This document shows, in pieces, positions 25,766-34,653 of a stretch of 38,777 bases of DNA; within the stretch, counting starts at the first letter, position 1, and each line of letters opens with the position of its first letter. The stretch comes from Thermoclostridium sp. (GTDB taxonomy: Bacteria > Bacillota > Clostridia > DSM-8532): contig JAGOJH010000018.1 of NCBI GenBank assembly GCA_017995215.1, forward strand, positions 1 through 38,777, written 5' to 3'. The translations under genes were made by a program, and so were the position numbers. The notes beneath the pieces are model-generated. The model ran no database searches and had not been told where the DNA came from. It saw nothing but the letters and a program-made list of their open reading frames with translations.

Positions 25766-27370
25766 TCACTCATTACACTCAGGCTCATATGCTTTCAGAC
25801 CAATAATGTCAGCATCCTCTTCAACATCCTTCAAAATGTAAAACCCATGTTCATTTTCATCCTCATCGGTGCATTTATTTCTGTATACCCGGTAGGGGCG
25901 CATCATATCATGATCTTCATGTTCAAGAATATGGCAATGGAAGGGGTATATCCCGGTAAAGTCCCCGAATCTGGCAATAATTCTGGTGATATGTCCTGGT
26001 ATGGCTTTAACGGTATCCTTCCACCCTCTTTCATTTTCATCGGGAAGTATTTCAGGTCCTATGTATTTCAGTTTTTTAGTCGATGTGTATTCCTGGACAT
26101 TAAAGGGCTGGCGGTTTAAAATCTGGAACTGGACCAGATGGACATGAATCGGGTGGGTACCCGCTCCGGAATTAACAATATTCCATACCTCCACGCTTCC
26201 CAGTTCTGTATTGATTGTTATCGGATCAGTCCACATTTTGCCCTCGAGCATAAACATTAATCTGTTATAGTCGTCTACCCCTACCACAATATCAATGTTT
26301 CTTTGCTTTGCTTTTTTTAACGGAAGAGGGTCTACATCATTCATTTTTCTTGGCAGGCTGCTGTCATCTTCTACAGGTTCGCCGCTTACCCTGAATTGCA
26401 TGATCTCCGGAAGCGCAGTACCGAAGGGTGGCGTTGAATCATTCACAAGGTTAAAGGTCTGGTTTTCGAGACCGGTAAAATCAATGATAACATCTGCACG
26501 TTCGGCTGGCAGGAACGAAAGCGTACTTAATTTGGCGGGTTGTTCCAGGAAGCCTCCATCGGTACCGATTTGGTTCATGGATGGCAGGATCTGCCCCGGT
26601 TCTCCTGAAAAGCGCAAGGCATAATCCCTTGCATTTGATCCGTTCAGGAAACGGAATCGATATTTCCTTGGTTTTACAACAAGGTGAGGCCATACCTTTC
26701 CATTTACAAGAGCGTAACTGCCGAAGAAGCCCGGGATAATGGATGGCTGGACCCCACCAATATTGGGCGCCGGATACGAAAGGGAACCATCGTCATTGAA
26801 ATCCCTGTCCTGTATGACTAGTGGAATTTCATATTCTCCACAGGGCAGATTCAGTTTCTTTTCATTTCTGTCACGGATATAGTACATCCCGGACAGACCT
26901 GCATAAACATTCAACCTGGTAATTCCTATTGCATGATCGTGGTACCATAATGTACAGGCCTGCTGCTTGTTGGGATAATAGTATAGCGCTGAATGCCCGG
27001 GTGTAAACCAGCTATCGGGGAAACCATCACTTTCAGGCTTTACGTTCAAACCATGGAGATGAACGACTGTCCTGACCTCGGGATTATCCATCGCCCCATG
27101 AATTGTCATATCAATGGGAAGAAAATGTTCGTGCGGGAGTTTATTGATCCATCTTACAAAAATGGGATTATCCTCATGTGCTTCAATAATCGGTCCGGGA
27201 TAGCTGCCTGCATATCCCCAGAGCCTGGTATCTCCCATGTCACTATGCAGATTCTGGCTGAACTCGGTCATTTCCAGCTCATAGTAAGGCTGACCCTTCT
27301 TTGTTCCCACAGGCCGGATTATTCCTGGAATGGGAAGCGGATCTTTATACTTTTCAAGTAAAGGTGCCAT
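25766..27370 (-). CDS. cotA: Multicopper oxidase, CotA/bilirubin-oxidase-like
   Basis: 534 residues. ATG 27370 is chosen over ATG 27391 because GAAGGAGA sits 8 bases before it. The protein matches the Bacillus spore-coat laccase CotA along its length. All copper-binding elements are present: HLHG near residue 101, WYHDHA near 143, HPIHVH near 407, and HCHILEHEDHDMM near 477-489, which includes the type-1 Cys and the axial Met. The enzyme couples one-electron oxidation of phenols, bilirubin or metal ions to four-electron reduction of O2. No signal peptide is seen, as for CotA, which is assembled onto spores from the mother cell. Spore-coat location is inferred from homology only. Monocistronic, with its own terminator and a structured upstream region. 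Confidence 0.92.
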   Translation of the reverse strand: MAPLLEKYKDPLPIPGIIRPVGTKKGQPYYELEMTEFSQNLHSDMGDTRLWGYAGSYPGPIIEAHEDNPIFVRWINKLPHEHFLPIDMTIHGAMDNPEVRTVVHLHGLNVKPESDGFPDSWFTPGHSALYYYPNKQQACTLWYHDHAIGITRLNVYAGLSGMYYIRDRNEKKLNLPCGEYEIPLVIQDRDFNDDGSLSYPAPNIGGVQPSIIPGFFGSYALVNGKVWPHLVVKPRKYRFRFLNGSNARDYALRFSGEPGQILPSMNQIGTDGGFLEQPAKLSTLSFLPAERADVIIDFTGLENQTFNLVNDSTPPFGTALPEIMQFRVSGEPVEDDSSLPRKMNDVDPLPLKKAKQRNIDIVVGVDDYNRLMFMLEGKMWTDPITINTELGSVEVWNIVNSGAGTHPIHVHLVQFQILNRQPFNVQEYTSTKKLKYIGPEILPDENERGWKDTVKAIPGHITRIIARFGDFTGIYPFHCHILEHEDHDMMRPYRVYRNKCTDEDENEHGFYILKDVEEDADIIGLKAYEPECNE

Positions 27371-27409
27371 ATCATCAGTCTCCTTCATCAATCAATTCCC
27401 CTGTTGTAA

Positions 27410-27492
27410 CATGGCGATGCCATGTACAGGCAGGATGTACTTTCCTGGTTTGTCAGGAAGATAGTTGTACATCCTTAATTCATTATATGAAT
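27410..27492 (-). promoter_or_regulatory. Three inverted repeats upstream of the multicopper oxidase gene
   Basis: Within 125 bases upstream of the oxidase start are three dyads. CATGGC/GCCATG (27410-27424) has a 3-base loop. GGATGTAC/GTACATCC (27433-27474) encloses an inner TTCCTG/CAGGAA hairpin (27442-27459). ATTCAT/ATGAAT (27478-27492) overlaps a TATAAT-like -10 on the minus strand. They could be protein-binding operators or a leader RNA structure. No regulator gene is adjacent. Confidence 0.5.
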
Positions 27493-27653
27493 AAGCTGTG
27501 TTTGTGCCTCTACTCTGAAAAAATAGTTCGGAAATCAAAGAAATAGACCAAAATGGATTCACCAGACAAAATCAGCAACTTCATAAAGGGAGCCCTTCAT
27601 AGTTTACGATCAGAAGTATTCACGGAACAATCAAAAATGCCCTTTCAACAAGG

Positions 27654-27678
27654 AAAGAGTGGGGATGACCCACTCTTT
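27654..27678. terminator. Hairpin downstream of gguB, terminator-like
   Basis: A perfect 10-bp stem, AAAGAGTGGG and CCCACTCTTT, with a 5-base loop, about 140 bases after the gguB stop. On the minus strand it is followed by CCTTG rather than a strong T-run, so it is a plausible but not classic end of the chvE-gguAB transcript. The remaining sequence from 27493 to 27815 shows no gene. Confidence 0.5.
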
Positions 27679-27815
27679 GCATACAATAAACCATTCACAC
27701 TATAATTATTATACTACGGAGCATTTTACCACCCCCTCTGGTACACACCTGAGCATAGCTTCAGGCAGCACCCTAGAACACTGCGGTTCCATCCAGCGGA
27801 TAGCGATGTCTTCGC

Positions 27816-28988
27816 TCATATTGATTTGGACTTCGACTTGGAATATACGTCAAATGCAACGGCTGCAAGGGTTACAACGCCTTTTATCGCCTGCTGCCAG
27901 TCAATTTTTACCCCCATAATCGACATTCCGTTGTTCAATACACCCATTAAAAGGCCTCCGATGATAGCGCCGACAACGGTTCCGATACCGCCCGTGGTGG
28001 ACGCGCCACCAATGAAGCAGGAAGCGATGGCATCCATTTCAAAACCATTTCCGGCTTTTGGCGTGGCGGAGTTCAATCTTCCGGTGAACACAATGCCCGC
28101 CAATGCGGCCAGAAAGCCCATGTTCACATAAACCCAGAACAACACCTGTTTTGTTTTGACACCGGATAGCCTTGCCGCCTTTGGGTTTCCGCCATAAGCG
28201 TAAATATGCCTGCCGGGGATGGTTTTATTGGTAATGAAGGAATACATCAGAACCAGAACAACAACGACGACCAAAACCGCCGGGATTCCCTTATATCTTG
28301 CGAGCGCATAGGTAAATGCGTTGATCACGAGCACAATGGCCAGATTTTTAGCCCAGAATACCAGATTTGATGAAACCTCAAACTTATATTTCTTTTTGCT
28401 GGCCCTGTCGTTGAGCTGTCCAATGACAAATAAAATGGAAGCAACCACTCCCACAAGGATCGCCAGAAGGTTGATTCCCTCAATGTTTGCAATATCCGGG
28501 ATGAAGCCCGAAGCCATGAAGGTATAATCCTTCGGCATCGGCGCAAGGCTTGTCGACTGCAGGATGACCATGGTAAGGCCCCTGAAGATGAGCATGCCGG
28601 CCAGAGTCGTAATAAATGCGGGAACCCCCACATAAGCAATCCAGAAACCGTTCCAGACGCCTATCAGAATCCCGATTGCCAGCGATATCAGGATGGCTGG
28701 AATAACCGGCATATCCATTTTTAGAATAAAAACGGCTGAAACCGCACCCACAAAGCCCGCGACCGATCCAACCGAAAGGTCGATATTTCCGCAGGTCAGG
28801 ATGCACAGCAGCATTCCGGTTGCAAGAATAAATATGTATGCGTTCTGCTGGATCAGGTTTGATATGTTCAGGGGCTTGAGCAGAACTCCCTTTGTTGTTA
28901 TCTCAAACAGGATGATGACAACCACCAATGCAATAAACATCACATATTGCCGAAGGTTTCCCTTCAGGAGCGCATTTGTTTTTTTCAT
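27816..28988 (-). CDS. gguB: Multiple-sugar ABC transporter permease GguB (XylH/MmsB-like)
   Basis: 390 residues from ATG 28988, with GGAGGG 6 bases upstream, overlapping the gguA stop by ATGA. It is an integral membrane permease with about ten helices. Typical RbsC/XylH-family phrases are [21 protein letters not shown] near 80-100, [17 protein letters not shown] near 130-150, [16 protein letters not shown] near 260-280, and [25 protein letters not shown] near 325-350. The long insert between the two halves ([12 protein letters not shown]...) is characteristic of the GguB/XylH subtype rather than RbsC. It forms the membrane channel, as a homodimer, for the sugars captured by ChvE. Confidence 0.92.
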   Translation of the reverse strand: MKKTNALLKGNLRQYVMFIALVVVIILFEITTKGVLLKPLNISNLIQQNAYIFILATGMLLCILTCGNIDLSVGSVAGFVGAVSAVFILKMDMPVIPAILISLAIGILIGVWNGFWIAYVGVPAFITTLAGMLIFRGLTMVILQSTSLAPMPKDYTFMASGFIPDIANIEGINLLAILVGVVASILFVIGQLNDRASKKKYKFEVSSNLVFWAKNLAIVLVINAFTYALARYKGIPAVLVVVVVLVLMYSFITNKTIPGRHIYAYGGNPKAARLSGVKTKQVLFWVYVNMGFLAALAGIVFTGRLNSATPKAGNGFEMDAIASCFIGGASTTGGIGTVVGAIIGGLLMGVLNNGMSIMGVKIDWQQAIKGVVTLAAVAFDVYSKSKSKSI

Positions 28989-30529
28989 TTTATTCCCTCC
29001 TTGTTGCTTTTCATGATACACTGCATAATTATTTCCTGGGAAGCCTCTTCAGCGGGCAATTCTCCGACGATTCTCCCCTCGTTCATCACATATATTCTAT
29101 CACACATTCCAAGTATTTCGGGCAACTCAGAGGATATCATGATAATTGTTTTTCCGCTCTCGGCCAGTTCATTGATGATGGAATAGATCTCATACTTTGC
29201 GCCCACATCTATTCCTCTTGTCGGTTCATCGAGCAGAAGGACGTCCGGGTCGGCAAATATCCATTTGCTGAACACCACCTTTTGTTGATTCCCGCCAGAA
29301 AGCTGTCCTGTTTTTTGTAATATGCTGGAAGACTTAATAGTTAATTTTTTTCTGTATTCTTCTCCCACCTTAATCTCTTCGTTTTCGTTAATCACCATTC
29401 TTTTGCTGATCTTTGGAAGCAGGGATAAGGGAATATTTCTTTTTATATCATCAATCAGGATGAGGCCTGAGGATTTTCTGTCTTCGGTGGCATAGGCGAT
29501 CCCGTTTTTGATGGCGTCGCTCTCGTCATGCATGACGATTTCCTTACCATCTTTTTTTATGGTTCCGGAAATTTTAACGCCATAGGCCTTTCCGAACACG
29601 CTCATGGCAAACTCGGTGCGGCCTGAACCCATGAGTCCCGCTATACCGACGACCTCGCCCTTCTTCGCATGGATGGAAATGTCCTTGATCACCCATTTGG
29701 CTGTATCTTTCGGGTCATACACATTCCAGTTTTCCACTTCAAACCGGACTTCGCCGACGGTATGATTTCGTTTCGGGAACCTGTCCTTCATCTCACGGCC
29801 AACCATGCCTTTGATGATGCGATCCTCCGTGATCTCATCCTTTCCCCTTTCAAGGGTTTCGATGGTCGCACCATCACGCAGAATGGTGATTTCATCGGCA
29901 ACAGAGATGACCTCGTTGAGCTTGTGGGAGATGACGATGCTTGTGATCCCATGATCCTTCAGATCCACCAGAAGCTCGAGAAGATGCTTTGAATCCTCAT
30001 CGTTCAATGCTGCCGTCGGTTCGTCAAGGATTAAAATTTTTACATCCTTTGATAAGGCTTTGACAATTTCAACAAGCTGCTGCTTTCCCATTCCGATATC
30101 CATGACCCTGGTGTCGATGTTCTCGTTCAAGCCCACCTTCTTCAGCATTTCCATGGACTTTGTCCTGGTTTTGTGCCAATCGATGATAACGCCCTTTCCC
30201 GTCTGCTCATTGCCAAGAAAAACATTTTCGGCAATGGACAGCGTCGGGATTAAAGCCAGTTCCTGATGGATGATCGCAATTCCTTTCGCTTCGCTCTCCT
30301 TGATGTCCCTGAATTTGCAAACCTTCCCCTCGACGATGATATCCCCCTGATAGGAGCCGTAGGGATAAACACCGCTCAGGATATTCATCAGTGTAGACTT
30401 TCCTGCCCCGTTCTCACCCACTAAAGCATGAATATGTTTGGGTCTGATTTGAAAGTTAACATTATCAAGAGCCTTCACTCCCGGAAATTCCATGGTGATA
30501 TTTTTCATTTCCAAAATATATTTTTCCAT
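28985..30529 (-). CDS. gguA: Multiple-sugar ABC transporter ATP-binding protein GguA (XylG/MmsA-like)
   Basis: 514 residues from ATG 30529, with GAGGAG 6 bases upstream. Two tandem ATP-binding domains. The first has Walker [10 protein letters not shown] near 37-45, a [13 protein letters not shown] signature and Walker [13 protein letters not shown]. The second has the degenerate Walker [11 protein letters not shown] normal for this family, the signature [14 protein letters not shown] and Walker [13 protein letters not shown]. Length and order are those of the sugar-transport (CUT2) ATPases. It powers uptake of the monosaccharides bound by ChvE through GguB. The gap to chvE contains a strong hairpin that probably lowers its expression relative to chvE. 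Confidence 0.93.
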   Translation of the reverse strand: MEKYILEMKNITMEFPGVKALDNVNFQIRPKHIHALVGENGAGKSTLMNILSGVYPYGSYQGDIIVEGKVCKFRDIKESEAKGIAIIHQELALIPTLSIAENVFLGNEQTGKGVIIDWHKTRTKSMEMLKKVGLNENIDTRVMDIGMGKQQLVEIVKALSKDVKILILDEPTAALNDEDSKHLLELLVDLKDHGITSIVISHKLNEVISVADEITILRDGATIETLERGKDEITEDRIIKGMVGREMKDRFPKRNHTVGEVRFEVENWNVYDPKDTAKWVIKDISIHAKKGEVVGIAGLMGSGRTEFAMSVFGKAYGVKISGTIKKDGKEIVMHDESDAIKNGIAYATEDRKSSGLILIDDIKRNIPLSLLPKISKRMVINENEEIKVGEEYRKKLTIKSSSILQKTGQLSGGNQQKVVFSKWIFADPDVLLLDEPTRGIDVGAKYEIYSIINELAESGKTIIMISSELPEILGMCDRIYVMNEGRIVGELPAEEASQEIIMQCIMKSNKEGIK

Positions 30530-30594
30530 TGTAAACTCCTCTATGAAGAAATAAGGGCCCTTCAGAACCATTCAATCATAAGTGCCTGTATATT

Positions 30595-30630
30595 GCAATC
30601 GGTTAGCAGCACAGACTGCTAACCGATTGC
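30595..30630 (-). promoter_or_regulatory. Intercistronic hairpin between chvE and gguA
   Basis: A perfect 15-bp stem, GCAATCGGTTAGCAG and CTGCTAACCGATTGC, with a 6-base loop. It lies 19 bases after the chvE stop and about 65 bases before the gguA start. No T-run follows. Such structures in binding-protein operons usually protect the upstream mRNA from 3' decay or partly stop transcription, raising binding-protein output. Confidence 0.75.
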
Positions 30631-30649
30631 ATCAACACGCCGAATTGTT

Positions 30650-31822
30650 TTACTTGATGTCTTCAGCTGTCAAATATCCGGAATCCATGACCAGCTTCTG
30701 ATAGTTTTCCTTGGTGACAATGTAGGGTTCGAGCAGGTAGGAAGGTACTATCTTCACATTGTTGTTGTAGGTTTTGGTGTCATTGATTTCAGGTTCGGTA
30801 CCGCTTAATACCGCATCCACCATTTTTGCTGCAACAGCCGCGAGGTCTCTGGTATCCTTGAGGATGGTGGAATACTGTTCACCGGCAATAATGAGTTTGA
30901 TGGAAGCCGCCTCGGCATCCTGGCCAGTAACAACCGGAAGGTCCTCACCGGGTACATAGCCGAAGGAGGTCAATGCGGAGAGGATGCCTCTGGAAATACC
31001 GTCGTAAGGAGACAATACGCCATGCAGCACTTTTCCGCTGGAATAATTTGCAGCGAGCAATGCATCCATACGTGACTGGGCAACCGCACCATCCCAACGC
31101 AGTGTTCCGATTTGATCCTGTGCGGTCTGACCGGAAACAACTACCATTGTGCCGTTATCGATCAGCGGTTGCAGAACATCCATTGCTCCGGAATAGAAAT
31201 AGAAGGAGTTGGTGTCATCGGGAGATCCTGCGAATAACTCGATGTTGTAAGGGCCTTCACCCTTTAACGCCTTGAGGCCTTCCACAAGGGATTCAGCTTG
31301 TTGCTGGCCTACTCTTCTGTTATCAAAGGTGGCATAATAGGAAACTGCTTCGGTATTGACCAGCAAACGGTCGTAAGAAATGACCTTAATACCGTCTTTC
31401 CCGGCCTGATCCAGGGTTTCGGAAAGTGTGGAGCCGTCAATAGCTGCGATAACAAGCACATCCGCACCTTTTGCGATCATGTTTTCAATCTGGGATTTCT
31501 GCACCGGGATATCGTCTTCCGCATATTGCAGGTCAACGATGTATCCTTTTTTCTCAAGGATTTCCTTCATAGCTCCGCCGTCCTTGATCCATCTTTCCGA
31601 TGATTTGGTCGGCATGGAAATACCTATGTACTGTTTATCAATTGCTGGAGTTGACGTACCGCCAGTAGTGGCTGTGGGATCAGTGGTACCTGTGGTATCT
31701 GTGGTTCCTGTTGTGCCTGTAGAGCCCGACGGAGTGGTGCAGGCGGTGAGTGCGAGCGCCAATGAAAAAATCATCACGCACACTAATACTTTTCTCGTTG
31801 ACTTACCAAACAGTTTGTTCAT
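30650..31822 (-). CDS. chvE: ChvE-family multiple-sugar-binding lipoprotein
   Basis: 390 residues from ATG 31822, with GGAGGA 6 bases upstream. N-terminal lipoprotein signal with LALTAC lipobox (Cys about 28), then a Ser/Gly/Thr linker rich in GTT repeats. The sugar-binding fold starts at [85 protein letters not shown] and [17 protein letters not shown] follow the ChvE sequence closely. ChvE-type proteins bind aldose monosaccharides such as glucose, galactose, arabinose and xylose. Here it would be lipid-anchored outside the membrane and feed GguAB. First gene of the operon, with a near-consensus promoter and repeat-type operators. Confidence 0.93.
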   Translation of the reverse strand: MNKLFGKSTRKVLVCVMIFSLALALTACTTPSGSTGTTGTTDTTGTTDPTATTGGTSTPAIDKQYIGISMPTKSSERWIKDGGAMKEILEKKGYIVDLQYAEDDIPVQKSQIENMIAKGADVLVIAAIDGSTLSETLDQAGKDGIKVISYDRLLVNTEAVSYYATFDNRRVGQQQAESLVEGLKALKGEGPYNIELFAGSPDDTNSFYFYSGAMDVLQPLIDNGTMVVVSGQTAQDQIGTLRWDGAVAQSRMDALLAANYSSGKVLHGVLSPYDGISRGILSALTSFGYVPGEDLPVVTGQDAEAASIKLIIAGEQYSTILKDTRDLAAVAAKMVDAVLSGTEPEINDTKTYNNNVKIVPSYLLEPYIVTKENYQKLVMDSGYLTAEDIK

Positions 31823-31933
31823 AACAGATCCTCCTTCAATATATATTTAACTATAGTCCTGCTATAGCTAAAAACAAAAGAGAAAACGAAATGCTTATCT
31901 GACAAATAAATGAATATGGTAATATCGGTTATT

Positions 31934-32046
31934 TTCGTTTTGTTTTTAATTTTTATCTTTCTATTGAATTGTAGCACTGTAATATTTCCGTGTCAAGTTT
32001 ATTTGTTCGTTTTGCTTCGTTTTATTGTTTTAATTCGTTCGTTTTG
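31934..32046. promoter_or_regulatory. Cluster of TTCGTTTTG repeats, probable DeoR-family operator
   Basis: TTCGTTTT(G/A) occurs at 31934-31942, 32006-32014, 32016-32024 and 32038-32046 in the same orientation, with an extra TTCG at 32034 and a reverse-oriented AAAACGAAA at 31883-31891. The three upstream copies are spaced 10 and 22 bases, that is on one DNA face, just upstream of the chvE -35. One copy lies just downstream of the start point. TTTCRTTT-type repeats are the known target style of DeoR-family repressors, and such a gene is divergently encoded at 32230. Confidence 0.6.
31968..31996 (-). promoter_or_regulatory. Near-consensus sigma-A promoter of chvE-gguAB
   Basis: On the minus strand TTGACA (31996-31991), a 17-bp spacer, TACAAT (31973-31968): 11 of 12 consensus positions. 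Start near 31961, giving a leader of about 140 bases. Confidence 0.85.
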
Positions 32047-32229
32047 TTTTTATTGAATTTATAACCAAAGTATTATAGAATGGTAGCAACCGGATCAAAG
32101 GCTCCCCTGCCGCTTCGGCGAGTAAGGCCCGAATCGTTATGGCACTTCTGCCATCTGTAGTTGATCACCCAAATGGGAGCAAAGCTTCGGAAATAAATCT
32201 GTTTTTCCGGGTTGATTGGAAAGTTTGCC

Positions 32230-32997
32230 ATGTTTGCAATTGAACGCATCAAAATCATTAAGAACCATCTGCTGAAGGACAATAAGGTTTCCGTGGCCAA
32301 GCTCAGCGAGCTTTTGGACGTTACCGAGGTGACCATCCGAAGGGATCTTGAAAAGCTTGAAAACGAAGGCTTTTTACAGCGCACCCATGGAGGGGCCGTA
32401 CTGAAGGATTATCAGGAAGAGGAAGCCGTCGAGCTTTCCGATTCTTTTATGACACAACGCGAGGAAATTGCGGAAACAGCCTTTCATTTGGTTTCAGACA
32501 ACGATATGATCATGATCACCGAAGGCCTGACCAATGTATGTATCGCGAGAAAGCTTGCACAAAAAAACAATCTCACCGTTCTCACCAACGACTTAAGGGT
32601 GGCGATGGAGTTTTCGAACAGTCCGAGCAACAATGTGATCCTTTTGGGCGGTGACCTGAGCGAATATGCCGTATATGGGCAACTTACTGCCAACAATATG
32701 CAGTATTTTTCTGTCAGGCACCTGTTCGTTGAGGTGGATGGGATCAGCAAGCAGTCCGGTATGATGGTTTCGAGCATCAACAAGGCCTCGTTAATCCAGA
32801 AGGCCGTTCAATCGGCAGAAATTATCACCGTGGTCTGCCTTGCAAAGTATTTCAACGAACGCTCATTGTACCGGATTGGCAGTGTTGAACTGGCTCATAA
32901 AGTGATCACAAACTCCACCCTGGACGATTCCTACAAGGACTATTTATTCGGGTTGAACATACAGGTTTATACTTCCATTGACATATATGAAAAATAG
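32230..32997 (+). CDS. DeoR-family transcriptional regulator
   Basis: 255 residues; ATG 32230 chosen with GGAAAG 6 bases upstream (an in-frame TTG at 32212 is less likely). Residues about 5-55 are the DeoR winged helix-turn-helix (RIKIIKNHLL...VSVAKLSELLDVTEVTIRRD...LQRTHGGAV). Residues about 75-235 form the sugar-phosphate-sensing DeoRC domain (VLTNDLRVAMEF, ILLGGDLSEYAVYGQLTA). Two normally conserved sites are altered: the usual DSGTT is ITEGLTN, and the usual ADxSKF near the end is CLAKYFNE, so the effector may be unusual or the domain may not bind one. Divergent from chvE, whose operator-like repeats it probably binds. Followed 26 bases later by the orphan ATPase. Confidence 0.88.
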   Translation: MFAIERIKIIKNHLLKDNKVSVAKLSELLDVTEVTIRRDLEKLENEGFLQRTHGGAVLKDYQEEEAVELSDSFMTQREEIAETAFHLVSDNDMIMITEGLTNVCIARKLAQKNNLTVLTNDLRVAMEFSNSPSNNVILLGGDLSEYAVYGQLTANNMQYFSVRHLFVEVDGISKQSGMMVSSINKASLIQKAVQSAEIITVVCLAKYFNERSLYRIGSVELAHKVITNSTLDDSYKDYLFGLNIQVYTSIDIYEK

Positions 32998-33023
32998 ATC
33001 AATGCTATAGTATCCGGGAGAAT

Positions 33024-34523
33024 ATGAGTTTGAAAACGCCAATACTGAAACTGGAAAACATTCGCTTACAAATTGAGAGTTTTTCTTTGTCTGATATCAG
33101 TCTGGATCTGTTCAACAACGAGATCCATGTGATCATGGGTGAAAACAGATCCGGGAAAAGCCTTTTGATGCAGATTGTCAGCGGAATAACCCCTCCCGAT
33201 TCCGGTACTATTCTATATCATTCGGAGGAGTTGAAATACCGCGATTATGCCGCCCGGATTAACAATGAAGTCATCTATATCCGGCAGGACGCCGATATGC
33301 TGACGAATCTCACGGTGGCTGAAAACCTTTTCTTCCATAAGCTCCCCTACAAAAATAAGCTTCTAAAATCCATCGATCATGACAGGCTGAATTATATGTG
33401 CAGGCAACTCGCTGACGAGCTTAAGCTTCCCATTTCCATCGATGACAGGGTCTCGTCGCTTGGCCTCGCACAGCGCCAGATCATTGAATTCTGTCGGGCG
33501 TACGTGTCCGACGCAAAAATCGTCATTCTTGACGAGCCCTTCGCTGCACTCACGCAAAATGAGCGGGAGCTTTTGTACAATGTGGTCATGCGCATCAAAG
33601 CCAAGGGAGCCGGAATTTTTTACATCACGCACCGGCTCGAGGATGTTTTTCAGCTCGGCGACAGGATCACCATCATCAGGGGCGGCCAGGTAATCGCTAC
33701 CAAAAATGTCGCGGATAGCACCGAGGAAGAAATCATCAAGCTGCTCAGCGGACACTATATTCAAAACAGGTATCCGAAGATTGACATCAAAACCGGCAAC
33801 ACCCTTCTTTCTGTTCGGAATCTGGGGTTTGAGGACAAGCTTGAAAATATCAGCTTCGATCTGCATAAAGGTGAGATTTTAGGGGTTACAGGCCTTGCGG
33901 GTTCCGGAAGAACCCTTCTTGCGAACTGCCTGTTTGGTGCGGTGAAGGATATCCGGGGTAAAATATTTTTAAACGGGGTTGAAACGAAGCTCCCCGACCC
34001 ATATACTGCGATCTCGAAAGGCATCGCGCTGATTCCTGAAAACAGAATCACCGACTCCATTTTTAGCTCTCTGAATGTGAATGATAATGTCTCGGTTTCC
34101 GCACTGAAACGTTTCGCCAACGCCCTGATGATCAATACCCCCATATTGAAGCAATCCGTAATGGAATACATCGAAAAGCTCAATATCACGCAGGACCCCG
34201 AAGACAATATCCTTGAGTATTCCGGCGGGAATCAGCAGAAAGCGATATTTGCAAAATGGATCATGAGCCGTTCCAAAATTTTTATTCTCGACGAGCCCAC
34301 CCGGGGCCTCGATATCGCGAGCAAAATCGATATTTACAATTATATCAATGACCTGATCAAGAAGGATGTCGGTATTATCTTCATCTCCTCCGACATCGAA
34401 GAAATTCTCGGAATCTGTGATCGGGTTGCCGTGCTGTCCAGCCGCACCTTTGCGTGCAATATCTCCACACGGGACATCACGGTTGAGAAAATCATTCAGC
34501 TTGCAACAAAAGAAGATAAATAA
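33024..34523 (+). CDS. Second sugar-type ABC ATPase without adjacent permease (RbsA/XylG-like)
   Basis: 499 residues from ATG 33024, with GGGAGA just upstream, co-directional with and 26 bases after the DeoR gene. Two tandem ATP-binding domains as in sugar ATPases. In domain 1, Walker A is GENRSGKS (normal GENGAGKS) and the signature is replaced by SLGLAQRQIIEF, while Walker B ILDEPFAAL is present. Domain 2 has the family-normal GLAGSGRT loop, the full YSGGNQQKAIFAKW signature and FILDEPTRGLD. No permease or binding-protein gene follows before the convergent surface-protein gene. It could serve as an alternative ATPase for ChvE/GguB or a distant permease, or have a regulatory role with the DeoR protein. 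Confidence 0.88.
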   Translation: MSLKTPILKLENIRLQIESFSLSDISLDLFNNEIHVIMGENRSGKSLLMQIVSGITPPDSGTILYHSEELKYRDYAARINNEVIYIRQDADMLTNLTVAENLFFHKLPYKNKLLKSIDHDRLNYMCRQLADELKLPISIDDRVSSLGLAQRQIIEFCRAYVSDAKIVILDEPFAALTQNERELLYNVVMRIKAKGAGIFYITHRLEDVFQLGDRITIIRGGQVIATKNVADSTEEEIIKLLSGHYIQNRYPKIDIKTGNTLLSVRNLGFEDKLENISFDLHKGEILGVTGLAGSGRTLLANCLFGAVKDIRGKIFLNGVETKLPDPYTAISKGIALIPENRITDSIFSSLNVNDNVSVSALKRFANALMINTPILKQSVMEYIEKLNITQDPEDNILEYSGGNQQKAIFAKWIMSRSKIFILDEPTRGLDIASKIDIYNYINDLIKKDVGIIFISSDIEEILGICDRVAVLSSRTFACNISTRDITVEKIIQLATKEDK

Positions 34524-34653
34524 TGGCTTACAGCACAAGAACAGCGGTTCACAGGCTGCGGCGCGGAGCCCCGCTAATTGCCTGGTTCAAATCAGCAACA
34601 AAACCTCTTATCCCAAAATCATTCGCATATTCAATGTATTTCCCACCGCCGGG

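Noticed and set aside
27420-27440. Possible CopY-type copper operator (TACAnnTGTA) upstream of the laccase gene
   Set aside because: TACA and TGTA are present but separated by seven bases instead of two, so the known box is not matched.
34584-34593. GGTTCAAATC resembling a tRNA T-loop after the orphan ATPase gene
   Set aside because: The flanking bases do not form a 5-bp T-stem and no acceptor or anticodon arms can be drawn, so no tRNA gene is supported.
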